From assembly GCF_000383235.1 (NCBI RefSeq), contig NZ_KB910936.1, positions 18,029 to 82,028 on the forward strand: a stretch of 64,000 bases of DNA. The letters are read 5' to 3'. The position numbers and the translations under genes were made by a program. The DNA comes from Bacillus sp. 123MFChir2 (GTDB lineage Bacteria > Bacillota > Bacilli > Bacillales > Bacillaceae_G). Each line of letters begins with the position of its first letter. Positions within the stretch are counted from its first letter, which is position 1. Shown one piece after another: positions 47,750-56,074 of the stretch. The notes beneath the pieces were generated by a model. That model did not search any database, was not told the DNA's origin, and was given only the letters and a program-made list of their open reading frames with translations.

Positions 47750-48505
47750 TTACTGCGTTTTTTTAGTTAACACTTGAATTTCGGTGTAATCTGTAATGAT
47801 AAAATCCGCATATGGTGTTAATTCTTCTATTGCATGTTCGTGATTGGCAATCCCCACAGCAATACTCCCGGCCTCTTTGGCCATTTTTACATCGACAACA
47901 GTATCTCCAATCATAACGAGTTCCTTTGGTTCAATGCCAAGTTGTGTGCATGTTTTTATAATCATCTCTGGGTTCGGCTTTCCGCGTGTTACATCTTCTG
48001 GAGTAAGAAGAAAATGTAAAGGCGGGACGTCAAGAAGTTCGATACATTTCTTTGTTCTTAATTTATTGTCCGATGTTAAAATTCCTGTATAAATGCCTTC
48101 CCTTTGTAAGGAGCTTATACAATCAGCTGCTCCTTCAATCGGATGAAAAGCATTTTCGATGCATAACTCTTCATCGCTTTTTTTTAAAATAGCAGCGGCA
48201 AGTTCTTTACAGTGGTGCCATGGATATTTTGTAATTTGATATAACAAGCTTGCGGTAACAATGATTTCATCCTCTTCAGGGGCCACTGCTATTAATCCTT
48301 TAAAATCAACATGATCAGGATGTACGAAACCAACTGCTTTTTCCCAAAGTGACTCGTATCCCTCACCGACGATTTGTGAAAATTTATCTTTTCTTAGTCT
48401 ATCAATTTCATACCAAAACGGGATAGCCTGAAATAACGTACCGTCCTTATCGAAAGCAACAGCTTTTGCATGAATGATTTCTCCTGAAATTTGAATTTTC
48501 CCCAT
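47750..48505 (-). CDS. HAD-superfamily phosphatase (phosphoglycolate-phosphatase-like)
   Basis: 251 residues from the ATG at 48505. The HAD nucleophile motif FDKDGTL gives Asp19 and Asp21; the cap is helical (type C1); TSDN and GKPNPEMI are motifs II and III, and GDTVVDVKMAKEAG the motif IV. It hydrolyses a small phosphorylated substrate, not identified. It is divergent from a LacI regulator with 59 bases between starts, which may suggest that the regulator controls it. Confidence 0.88.
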   Translation of the reverse strand: MGKIQISGEIIHAKAVAFDKDGTLFQAIPFWYEIDRLRKDKFSQIVGEGYESLWEKAVGFVHPDHVDFKGLIAVAPEEDEIIVTASLLYQITKYPWHHCKELAAAILKKSDEELCIENAFHPIEGAADCISSLQREGIYTGILTSDNKLRTKKCIELLDVPPLHFLLTPEDVTRGKPNPEMIIKTCTQLGIEPKELVMIGDTVVDVKMAKEAGSIAVGIANHEHAIEELTPYADFIITDYTEIQVLTKKTQ

Positions 48506-48564
48506 ATTTAAGGTCACTCCATTTATAATAGATATATAGCTTACTATATACTGTACATTCTGAA

Positions 48565-49620
48565 ATGGATTACAGGTCAAGGGAGAGATTCAAAATTTCT
48601 ACAATTGAAGATATCGCCAAATTAGCTGGAGTTTCGAAAGCGACCGTTTCTCGTGTAATCAATCATCATCCGTATGTTCGAACAGAATTAAGAGAAAGAG
48701 TGCAAGCGATTATTGATGAAAAAAATTATGTCCCTGTAGCGGTAGCAAAAGATTTACGACGCCTTCAAACAAATTTAATCGGTGTAGTAGTACCGAATTT
48801 ATACCATCCATTCTTTAGTCGATTCATTCAAGAAGTAAGTAATATCTTAAAAGAAGATTGTTATGACGTTGTGATATTACAATCAAATTATGCTCCAGAG
48901 AGAGAAAGAGACTTTATTCATTACGTAAGAACAAAGAAGCTAGATGGGCTTATTTTTGCGACACTTTCTTTGCCGATAGAGGAGATCGAATGTGTAAGTA
49001 CTTCAGGTGCGATTGTTATATGCAATGAGCACGTAGAAACAGAATTGATATCAACAGTTCAATTTGATGAAGAACTGGCAGGGTATTTAGGAACAAAGCA
49101 TCTTTTAGAAAAAGGATACAAACGCATTGGATTTTGTTACGATACATTGAAAAGCAAGGCACAGCGAAAAAGGTATAAAGGGTATAAAAAGGCTTTACGT
49201 GAGTATCGTCTATTATTGCAACAGGAATGGATACTTCCGAATTGTTATGGATTAAGAGATGGAAGACGCGTGCTACAGATGATGCAATCCATGAAAAATG
49301 CCCCTGATGCAATGTTTACAGGTAGTGACGAAATAGCTGCTGGAATGATTATGGAAGCACAGCGAATGGGGATTTATATTCCAAAAGATTTTGGTGTGAT
49401 TGGATTTGATAATCAGGAGCTGTCAGTGATGATGAGTCCTAGTATAACGACAGTTTCCACCTCGATTGCAAGTATGGCAAAGCATTCTATTATTTTATTA
49501 CATAAACACTCACAAGGTGAAGGTGTACAGAAGATACAATTACCTATTTCGGTTATAGAAAGAGAATCGACAAGAAGGGAGGAAGGATATGTTTCATACA
49601 GACCGTGTACAGTTTCGTAA
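48565..49620 (+). CDS. LacI-family transcriptional regulator
   Basis: 351 residues: LacI helix-turn-helix STIEDIAKLAGVSKATVSRVIN (about 12-33) and a periplasmic-binding-like effector domain. The given start is the ATG at 48565, but a strong AAGGGAG (48579-48585) lies inside the frame, nine bases before ATT at 48595. Starting there would give the usual LacI N terminus ISTIEDIAKLAG. The ligand is unknown. Divergent from the HAD gene; the following GNAT gene overlaps its end by 32 bases. Confidence 0.9.
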   Translation: MDYRSRERFKISTIEDIAKLAGVSKATVSRVINHHPYVRTELRERVQAIIDEKNYVPVAVAKDLRRLQTNLIGVVVPNLYHPFFSRFIQEVSNILKEDCYDVVILQSNYAPERERDFIHYVRTKKLDGLIFATLSLPIEEIECVSTSGAIVICNEHVETELISTVQFDEELAGYLGTKHLLEKGYKRIGFCYDTLKSKAQRKRYKGYKKALREYRLLLQQEWILPNCYGLRDGRRVLQMMQSMKNAPDAMFTGSDEIAAGMIMEAQRMGIYIPKDFGVIGFDNQELSVMMSPSITTVSTSIASMAKHSIILLHKHSQGEGVQKIQLPISVIERESTRREEGYVSYRPCTVS

Positions 49621-50098
49621 ATATACAATGGATGACTTGGATTTTTACGCTTCTTTATGGGGAAATGATCAAGTAATTCGTTATATCGGGAAAGGGACTC
49701 CAAAAACGTATGAACAATGTAAAAAAAATCTCGAGAGCTGGGTTTTACCAGGATATGAATGTGGACTTGGTTTATTTTTAATGTTACATAGAGAAACGGG
49801 AGAACCGATGGGACATGCAGGACTTGTTAGGCAACGCGTTGCTGGGAAAGAAGAGATTGAAGTTGGGTATTGGCTGCTCCCAAAGTACTGGGGAAATGGA
49901 TTTGCAAAAGAAGCCGCAGCAGCTTTTCGAGATTATGGCTTTCAAGTATTAAAGCTTCAGAAACTTATTTCTCTTATTAATCCGAATCACCCAGCTTCTA
50001 TTTTTGTAGCAAGAAAGACAGGTATGGTTTATGAGAAGACAGTTGTACTCCATGATATGGATGTTCTCGTATATGCAATGAGACGAGCGGGTGAGTGA
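49589..50098 (+). CDS. GNAT-family N-acetyltransferase
   Basis: 169 residues of the RimJ/RimL-like GNAT type. Acetyl-CoA loop region VGYWLLPKYWGNGFAKEAAAAF near 94-115 and SLINPNHPASIFVARKTGM near 128-146. AGGGAGGAAGG precedes the ATG within the end of the LacI gene, so the two are coupled. The substrate is unknown. Confidence 0.88.
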   Translation: MFHTDRVQFRKYTMDDLDFYASLWGNDQVIRYIGKGTPKTYEQCKKNLESWVLPGYECGLGLFLMLHRETGEPMGHAGLVRQRVAGKEEIEVGYWLLPKYWGNGFAKEAAAAFRDYGFQVLKLQKLISLINPNHPASIFVARKTGMVYEKTVVLHDMDVLVYAMRRAGE

Positions 50099-50163
50099 AA
50101 TAACAACCTGCTCGTTTTATGATATTTATAAAAAGCACTGCAAACAAATTTGTTCACAATGCG

Positions 50164-50709
50164 TCAATATACATGTTTTCGATTTTCAGAATGGCTTGAG
50201 ATAAGAAGAAGTGCAGCTTCATCACCAATATTACGAACGATATGTGGTACACATGCGCTCCAAGAAAACGAATCTCCTTCTTCTACGATGGCAATATCTT
50301 CTCCATGTTGTACTTCTAATTTTCCGCGCAAGACAAGATGGCATTCTTCACCTTCATGAGCATTCGGTGTATTTTCTTTCGGAAGGCCAACTGGAATTTC
50401 TACTAATGATAAACGCAGTCCGCCTTGCTCGGCCACATGTTCAATTTTTTGTTGATCTTTTCCGTAAATACTATATTTCCGTTCTTCTTTTTTTACAATT
50501 TTCATCCGATCTTTTTGCTCTAACAATAAATAAGGAAGAGGAACATTTAAAAAATGAGCGATTGTTTCAAGGGTAAGAATCGACGGAGATGTTTTGTTGT
50601 TTTCCACTTGACTCATAAATCCTTTAGAAAGCCCTGTTCCTTCACATATTTGCGCAATAGTAATTCCTCTGCGCTGGCGGATTTCACGTATTGTCGAACC
50701 GATATTCAT
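50164..50709 (-). CDS. XRE-family regulator with C-terminal cupin domain
   Basis: 181 residues: an N-terminal helix-turn-helix (GSTIREIRQRRGITIAQICEGTGLSKGFMSQVEN) and a cupin domain from about 90 with HEGEECHLVLRGKLEVQHGED. Such proteins sense a small ligand in the cupin and repress nearby genes. It is divergent from a DoxX gene with a shared 155-base intergenic region containing a palindrome. AAAAAGGAGCACGA precedes the ATG. Confidence 0.9.
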   Translation of the reverse strand: MNIGSTIREIRQRRGITIAQICEGTGLSKGFMSQVENNKTSPSILTLETIAHFLNVPLPYLLLEQKDRMKIVKKEERKYSIYGKDQQKIEHVAEQGGLRLSLVEIPVGLPKENTPNAHEGEECHLVLRGKLEVQHGEDIAIVEEGDSFSWSACVPHIVRNIGDEAALLLISSHSENRKHVY

Positions 50710-50785
50710 AAAAATCGTGCTCCTTTTTACTAACAGATAGTTGTATCATAGCAAACTTTTTTTGTTTTTTCTCAATAAAAGTTAA

Positions 50786-50814
50786 TTGACGAATAAAAAA
50801 AATTAGTGTATGTT
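50786..50814 (+). promoter_or_regulatory. Promoter of the DoxX gene
   Basis: TTGACG at 50786-50791 and TATGTT at 50809-50814, spacer 17. Confidence 0.65.
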
Positions 50815-50848
50815 TTGTATTGTTAATAAAAGTTTTGTATTGCAAAAC
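50812..50848 (+). promoter_or_regulatory. Direct repeats and palindrome, candidate operator for the XRE-cupin regulator
   Basis: GTTTTGTATTG occurs twice, at 50812 and 50832 (20 bases apart). The second copy is the left half of the palindrome GTTTTGTATTGCAAAAC (50832-50848). The elements overlap the -10 and the expected transcription start, ideal for repression. Confidence 0.6.
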
Positions 50849-50864
50849 AAAAAGGAGAGAAAAG

Positions 50865-51269
50865 ATGAATCAATATATTGGTAATGTAATTATTCGAGTT
50901 GTATTAGGAATTATATTTTTTGCTCATGGTTTAAAGAAATTTCAAGCAGGAATCGATAATATTGCAGGTTGGTTTACAAGTATTGGTTTGCCAGGCGGTC
51001 TTGCATATGGCGTTGCAACAGTAGAGATAGTTGGCGGTGCGTTATTAATTATCGGTTTAGGTGTAAGATACGTAGGATTATTATTTGCACTTATTTTAGT
51101 TGGGGCAATTGTTAAAGTGAATGGACCATTTGGTTTATTAGGAGATGGAAAACATCCAGGATATGAATTAGACTTAGCGTTATTAACAATGGGTTTGTAT
51201 TTGTTTGTTGTAAAAGCAGAAGGGTTTGTAGATCGTTACTTAAAAGCTAAGATTTTGAAAAAAGGTTAA
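50865..51269 (+). CDS. DoxX-family membrane protein
   Basis: 134 residues, four hydrophobic segments (about 7-25, 45-62, 68-85, 100-118). AAAGGAGAG precedes the ATG at 50865. DoxX proteins take part in redox and thiol stress defences, and some are oxidoreductase subunits; the substrate is unknown here. Probably controlled by the divergent XRE-cupin regulator. Confidence 0.88.
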   Translation: MNQYIGNVIIRVVLGIIFFAHGLKKFQAGIDNIAGWFTSIGLPGGLAYGVATVEIVGGALLIIGLGVRYVGLLFALILVGAIVKVNGPFGLLGDGKHPGYELDLALLTMGLYLFVVKAEGFVDRYLKAKILKKG

Positions 51270-51271
51270 TC

Positions 51272-51465
51272 TATATGTATATAAGTTGAAAAAACAATAT
51301 AAAAACCCTTTCTTTTTTGGGAGGACGAGAGCATCTGGCCGTTCATAGGAGCGGTCAGTGCCTTTTCCTGCCACATGCAAGGTTCTAAAACAAAGGGAGA
51401 AAGCAAGTAGCCGTCATTTCTTTTCTGCATAGCAGCGATTTGTGAATTTATACAAACAACCATAA
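51272..51465 (+). repeat. MITE-like intergenic repeat, subtype 2
   Basis: GTATATAAGTTGAAAAAACA arm, CCCTTTCTTTTTTGGGAGG, core GAGAGCATCTGGCCGTTCATAG with GCGGTCAG, CACATGCAAGGTTCTAAAACA and CATAGCAGCGATTTGTG. Confidence 0.85.
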
Positions 51466-51541
51466 ATTTGAAATATTTTATATGTGTTATGTATGAAAAA
51501 GCAATTATTTCACCAATGTTATAAGTACGAAATACTATTAT

Positions 51542-51676
51542 TTATTCTTTCTTCCCAATTTCATAACCAGAAATTGCCCCTAGTATGAAAAGAAAGAAGT
51601 AACTTGAATTGTAATTGTTTGTGAAGAAACTAATGATTAGCCAGCCAACAAATGCACCGAGAATAAGTTTTTTCAA
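51542..51676 (-). CDS. Small membrane protein, 44 aa, TTG start
   Basis: Below the usual length limit but well supported: AAAGGAGGAACATCA precedes a TTG at 51676, and the 44-codon product has two hydrophobic stretches (LILGAFVGWLIISFF and FFLFILGAISGY) with a basic start MKK and tail GKKE. It lies between the DoxX region and the pterin dehydratase gene. Function unknown. Confidence 0.72.
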   Translation of the reverse strand: MKKLILGAFVGWLIISFFTNNYNSSYFFLFILGAISGYEIGKKE

Positions 51677-51718
51677 TGATGTTCCTCCTTTCCTCATAGA
51701 TGCTTTATTACAGAAAAG

Positions 51719-51748
51719 GAACCAGCAGAAAAGTTTCTGGCTGGTTCA
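51719..51748 (-). terminator. Terminator after the phhA-pcd operon
   Basis: GGAACCAGCAGAAA pairs with TTTCTGGCTGGTTC; on the minus strand the stem is followed by CCTTTTCTG. Confidence 0.8.
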
Positions 51749-51755
51749 CTGGAAA

Positions 51756-52064
51756 TTATCGAACTATCGCTTTTTCATTCTGTAAAAACATCTCATCAAA
51801 TTGCTTTGCCATTTCAAAATCGAGTGTTGTTAATCCTTTGGTATTCCATGATGATAACGTAATAATTACCGCTTTATACTGGATCAGGATAAACGGATGG
51901 TGATTGCGTTCTTCTGATAGTTTGGCCGCTTCAGAAACAAATTCGACACCTTTTAAATAGTCCGAGAACATGTATTTTCGTTCAATCCATTTTTCATCTT
52001 TTATTGTCCATTTATCCAACTTCATTAACTCTTCTTGTACTTCTTCATTAGTTAGTCGTTGCAT
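51756..52064 (-). CDS. phhB: Pterin-4a-carbinolamine dehydratase
   Basis: 102 residues with the family motif EERNHHPFILIQY (His-His-Pro) and following Trp and Asp residues in SSWNTKGLTTLD. It recycles the tetrahydrobiopterin cofactor product made by phenylalanine hydroxylase. It overlaps the end of phhA by 17 bases, so the two are translated together. Confidence 0.95.
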   Translation of the reverse strand: MQRLTNEEVQEELMKLDKWTIKDEKWIERKYMFSDYLKGVEFVSEAAKLSEERNHHPFILIQYKAVIITLSSWNTKGLTTLDFEMAKQFDEMFLQNEKAIVR

Positions 52065-53802
52065 TATTTTTCACATCCTTTATGGAAAGTAAGGCAAGTC
52101 CGTTATTGATTAAACGCTGTACTGCTTCATGATCTGTAAAGGATGAAAGTTGCTGGAACAATGCTTCGCGTTCTGGCTTCTCTACTTTATGTTCTTGTAA
52201 TAACTCTAAAATTTCTAGGCGCAGTAACCATTCTTTTTTATAAAATCGTTCTAGTACGTGATAAATCGCGATGAGTTGTTCTATGTGCTGTTCATGTAGT
52301 GAACTTTCACCCCGAATGTTACGAATTGTTTCGTACATGTTTTCTAGTTCGGATTGAATTCGTGGTGCAGGTGTTGCTTCTTCTTCGTCATCCACCGGGA
52401 AGAATGCTGCTGGGTCTGCTGCTCCGGGAAATACGGAAGTAATTGCTGAACCGACTGCCATATCAAATGTACCCCATGATTTATCAAATAATAAGCGGTC
52501 TTTCAGTGTTACTGTACAGTTTGTAAACGAAATGACAGCAACTTTTTCCTTATTTCTAATTATATCGCTTACTGTCCCTGTTACATGTACACCACTTTTA
52601 AAAATAAGCTCAGCTTTATTACTAATAACGATTCCTAATGCTTGTAATTCTTCATCCGTACAAGACTCTAATGCGAGATCATTTTGTAATAAGCCAATTG
52701 GTGTACCGAAGCCGTCTTGATGTACTGCTGTAGAATGATTTTGTAATTGTGTATGGTGAATTGCTAATGCCGTAGGACTATTTGTTTTCATATAAATAGT
52801 TTCGCCGTTTTCATCTTTTACGATTTCAGCGAGCGTTCCTGTAATTTGTAATCCGCTATTTAGCTCGACTGTTGCTGTACTTTCAGAGCGCAGTGCTTTA
52901 TCTAAACTAGCTGTACCGCCTAATTTAAATGCCATTGTTTCTGAGAATGCTTCAAGTGAATCAATAAGTTCTTCAAACGACTGACAAACAAATAATTGCG
53001 GCTGCATTTTCGTTACATCGTAAGTTGTTTGAATACATGCTTCAATAGAGAAAGGTACCCTTTTGACTGCATCAGTTAAACAATGCTTACTTTCACCAAC
53101 AGATGAAAGGAGACCAGCACCGTAAATTCTCGGGTTTTGCAGATCTCCAATTAGCCCGTATTCGACAGTCCACCAAAATAGGCGTGAAATTTGTTCTGCC
53201 TCTGATAGGCCGGAAATATGTTTTTGCTTTTCTGCTACTTCATTTTCTGCTGCTATAATTTCTTCTGGTGTAGATGTGCGGCTTTCTTTTACAATTGTTA
53301 ATTGGCGAATCGCTTCAAATAATTCGTGCTCTTCTTTTGTAGAAAAAGCTTTTGCTCCAATCTGCCCAAACAATTTCACGTACTTTGCATATGTAGGATC
53401 GAGTAAAATCGGGGCATGACCAGCTGCTTCATGAACGATATCTGGAGCTGGTGTATACTCAATATTTTCCACTTTGCGAATGTCTGTCGCAATAGGTAGA
53501 AGTCCGTGTCCTTGGAAATCAAAGAATGCTACACCAGGAATCAATCCGTCAATTGTAACCGCGCCCCAACCACTTGGTGCTAAACAATCATTCATTTCTT
53601 CTACCTTTGGAATGGCATCTATGTTAATCCCGGAAGATTGCAATCCATTTACATAAGCCGGATGTGCAACGTCTTTTAAAAAGTTATGATTTTGTCTCAT
53701 AATGTAGCGCCATACAGCGTGATCAATTGGTGTGTATTGATCGTAATGCTGCTTTGATACATACGGTTTTAAATGTGATGGAATTTCTGTTTTTTTGGTC
53801 AT
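52048..53802 (-). CDS. phhA: Phenylalanine-4-hydroxylase with a C-terminal extension
   Basis: 584 residues. The N-terminal 300 are the pterin-dependent catalytic domain converting phenylalanine to tyrosine; the iron ligands are His124 and His129 (HEAAGH) and Glu214 (FWWTVEYGL). Ordinary bacterial PhhA is about 260-300 residues, so about 280 extra residues follow, including a duplicated beta-type segment (SGLQITGTLAEIVKDENGE and SGVHVTGTVSDIIRN) and a helical acidic tail. AAGGAGG lies upstream of the ATG. Paired with phhB. Confidence 0.93.
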   Translation of the reverse strand: MTKKTEIPSHLKPYVSKQHYDQYTPIDHAVWRYIMRQNHNFLKDVAHPAYVNGLQSSGINIDAIPKVEEMNDCLAPSGWGAVTIDGLIPGVAFFDFQGHGLLPIATDIRKVENIEYTPAPDIVHEAAGHAPILLDPTYAKYVKLFGQIGAKAFSTKEEHELFEAIRQLTIVKESRTSTPEEIIAAENEVAEKQKHISGLSEAEQISRLFWWTVEYGLIGDLQNPRIYGAGLLSSVGESKHCLTDAVKRVPFSIEACIQTTYDVTKMQPQLFVCQSFEELIDSLEAFSETMAFKLGGTASLDKALRSESTATVELNSGLQITGTLAEIVKDENGETIYMKTNSPTALAIHHTQLQNHSTAVHQDGFGTPIGLLQNDLALESCTDEELQALGIVISNKAELIFKSGVHVTGTVSDIIRNKEKVAVISFTNCTVTLKDRLLFDKSWGTFDMAVGSAITSVFPGAADPAAFFPVDDEEEATPAPRIQSELENMYETIRNIRGESSLHEQHIEQLIAIYHVLERFYKKEWLLRLEILELLQEHKVEKPEREALFQQLSSFTDHEAVQRLINNGLALLSIKDVKNNATTN

Positions 53803-53873
53803 ATATACATCCTCCTTCTAACTGAAAAAATAAGATGTTACATGTTGTACACGCATCGCTCCTTTTAAAATAG

Positions 53874-53887
53874 TGTAAGCGCTTTTA
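53874..53887 (-). promoter_or_regulatory. Candidate cre (CcpA) site upstream of phhA
   Basis: TGTAAGCGCTTTTA matches the cre consensus TGWNANCGNTNWCA at all specified positions but one. It lies about 75 bases upstream of the phhA start codon, on the side where its promoter should be. Confidence 0.55.
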
Positions 53888-54065
53888 ATTTTATCACAAG
53901 ATTCCGAATTGTTTAATATTTCTTTTTGGGGCAAATAGAAAAAATTGTAGTACTAACCTACTTGTAATTTTTTTAGGTGAACGTGATAAAGATTTGTTTT
54001 TAATAAATTTTGCATACTCTTTGGTTGAGTAGCGAAATGCTATAAGAAAAAGGTAGGGGATAATT

Positions 54066-54377
54066 ATGGCAATGGAGCAAGAGGTATTATCATCATTAAT
54101 ATACGGGGCAACAATCTTTTTATTATTGTCTTTTGTTATTGTTGCACTGCTATGGTGGAAAACAAAATGTAGTGTATATGGCTGGTTTTTTAGTCATCTT
54201 ATATTTCTAAGTTTTGAGATTGTATATTGGGTACATATTTTACAAAAACCGCCTGTTGGAGATGTGTTTGAGTCGGAATCTAATTCAATTTATATTGGAC
54301 TTGCCGGCTCATCATGGGGAATAAGTATGCTATTTTTCATAAAAGGAATGCAGAGAATTGCAAAGCTTATAAAGTGA
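54066..54377 (+). CDS. Membrane protein of unknown function, 103 aa
   Basis: About three hydrophobic segments (residues 8-28, 38-58, 80-95). AGGGGATAATT precedes the ATG. Nine bases separate it from the next gene, encoding a secreted beta-propeller protein, so the two form an operon. Not recognised. Confidence 0.8.
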   Translation: MAMEQEVLSSLIYGATIFLLLSFVIVALLWWKTKCSVYGWFFSHLIFLSFEIVYWVHILQKPPVGDVFESESNSIYIGLAGSSWGISMLFFIKGMQRIAKLIK

Positions 54378-54386
54378 GGTATTCAT

Positions 54387-55622
54387 ATGCTTAAGAGTAT
54401 GCTTCAGTTTTTCATATTTGTTTGTGTTTTCTTTAGCACGGTTTCAAGTAGTTATGCGGAAAGTGTACCAATACAAGTTGCTTTTATTCGTAATCATAAT
54501 CTCTGGATAAAAATAGATGGAAAAGAAAAGCAGGTAACAAAAGGAGAACATATCGCGAATCCAAAGTGGTCATATGATGGGAAGTGGCTTGCTTATGCAA
54601 AAGGAAAAGATGCAAACCAGCTTGAATTATACCGAATTTCAGATGGGAAAAAGGTGATACCTTTCCGAGCGGATGCAACTAACTATCAATGGTCACCAAA
54701 GCAAAATATCATTGCCTTTCAATTTGGGGGTGTTTTGAATATATACGATGTAGAAAATCCACAAAAAGGTATTGAGAATGTATCAGTTGGTGTGGGAGAT
54801 TATGGTTGGTATCCTGATGGGAATAAATTTCTCGTTTCTTCTATGTCTCATTTACTACCAACAGGATGGACAGGTGCTGAGTTATTTCAAGTACCACTTA
54901 ATGCAATTTTAGATCGAAGTAAGATTAGACATTTTTACATCTTACCGAAAGAATCACCACAATTTTTTGCAATTGTAGCAAGTTTATTCAAATGGTCACC
55001 TGATAGAAAATGGATCTCCTTTTTAGCAACACCAACTGCCTCTTGGTCAATGGATAGTAATACCTTATGTATAATCGGAGCAGATGGAAGTCGGTTTGAA
55101 GCAGTTGATCACATGTTGATTCAACCAAAATGGTTTCAATGGGCCCCGTCAAAAAATATTCTTGCATACATAGAAGGAGAAGGGCGCTTTATCGTCGAAA
55201 ATAAACATTTAAAATTAAAAGAACTTCCTGCTTTTAAGCAAATTACTTTCACTCCAAAAGGTTATGTTGATTGGGATTTTACTTGGAATAATAATATTTT
55301 GATTACAATTTCCAGAGCAAAGGAAGCGAAGTGGCCCAATGATTCAAAGCAACGTCCAAAGCCTTCACTATATCAACTCAATGTTGCGAATACACAGCAA
55401 CTTCAAATAACAACCCCATCAAAAGGATACGGAGATTATTATCCATACTATATTAAAAACACAAATCAAATCCTATGGATACGCTCTAACGGAGAGCAAG
55501 CTGATATGTGGATTGCCAATGCAGAAGGTTCAAAAGCGAGAAAATGGATTCACAACATAGACGAAGCAGCAAACTATTATGAGAAACGAGATTGGGAAAA
55601 TGTTGTATCGGTAAAAGAATAA
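54387..55622 (+). CDS. Secreted TolB-like beta-propeller protein
   Basis: 411 residues with a signal peptide (cleavage probably after SSYA, about residue 24). The mature part has WD40-like/TolB repeats: PKWSYDGKWLAYAKG, YQWSPKQNIIAFQFG, YGWYPDGNKFLVSS, FKWSPDRKWISFLA and FQWAPSKNILAYIEG. It is a beta-propeller, usually a binding domain. No enzymatic motif. In an operon with the small membrane protein before it. Confidence 0.85.
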   Translation: MLKSMLQFFIFVCVFFSTVSSSYAESVPIQVAFIRNHNLWIKIDGKEKQVTKGEHIANPKWSYDGKWLAYAKGKDANQLELYRISDGKKVIPFRADATNYQWSPKQNIIAFQFGGVLNIYDVENPQKGIENVSVGVGDYGWYPDGNKFLVSSMSHLLPTGWTGAELFQVPLNAILDRSKIRHFYILPKESPQFFAIVASLFKWSPDRKWISFLATPTASWSMDSNTLCIIGADGSRFEAVDHMLIQPKWFQWAPSKNILAYIEGEGRFIVENKHLKLKELPAFKQITFTPKGYVDWDFTWNNNILITISRAKEAKWPNDSKQRPKPSLYQLNVANTQQLQITTPSKGYGDYYPYYIKNTNQILWIRSNGEQADMWIANAEGSKARKWIHNIDEAANYYEKRDWENVVSVKE

Positions 55623-55655
55623 AATATGCGTTCTCTGTTTGCAGAGACGCATATT
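55623..55655. terminator. Shared terminator between the propeller gene and the convergent ParB-like gene
   Basis: AATATGCGTTCTCTG at 55623 pairs with CAGAGACGCATATT at 55642 with a four-base loop; no T run on either side. Confidence 0.7.
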
Positions 55656-56055
55656 AGAAGAGTGTATAGTTTGTCATAGATTTTTCAGCATTTATGCAGC
55701 GTTGTATCCATTGAACTTCATATTTTGAATGAGGTAAAATTCGATGCTGTAAACGACCGATATGAAAAATCTTTTCTGATAGACACCAATCTACACATAA
55801 TTTGTATAAGTCATAATGTAAAGGATCGTCATCCCAATATACCGGAATCTCTTTTATATTAGCTTGCCAATATAAATATGCACGGGTATGACCATCTGTA
55901 AAAATAATTTTATTGTCTAATTGTTTAACTGGTAATGGCGTATGGAAAGTAAATGCAGGCGGTGAAAAAGTTTGTTGCAATCTCATGATTTTGTCATTGC
56001 TTAGAAACAATTGACTTGGCTGTACTTTACATATATCGATAAAAAAAGGATTCAT
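55654..56055 (-). CDS. Hypothetical protein, 133 aa, with ParB-N-like segment
   Basis: The segment LDNKIIFTDGHTRAYLYWQANIKEIPVYWDD (residues about 45-75) resembles the ParB/sulfiredoxin core (D-G-H-x-R followed by I-P-V). The remainder is helical and Trp/Cys-rich. ParB-like domains of this type bind CTP or act as nucleases or phosphotransferases; nothing more specific can be said. It lies 13 bases downstream of a GNAT gene on the same strand. Confidence 0.72.
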   Translation of the reverse strand: MNPFFIDICKVQPSQLFLSNDKIMRLQQTFSPPAFTFHTPLPVKQLDNKIIFTDGHTRAYLYWQANIKEIPVYWDDDPLHYDLYKLCVDWCLSEKIFHIGRLQHRILPHSKYEVQWIQRCINAEKSMTNYTLF

Positions 56056-56074
56056 TTCGCATCACCTAAGTCTT

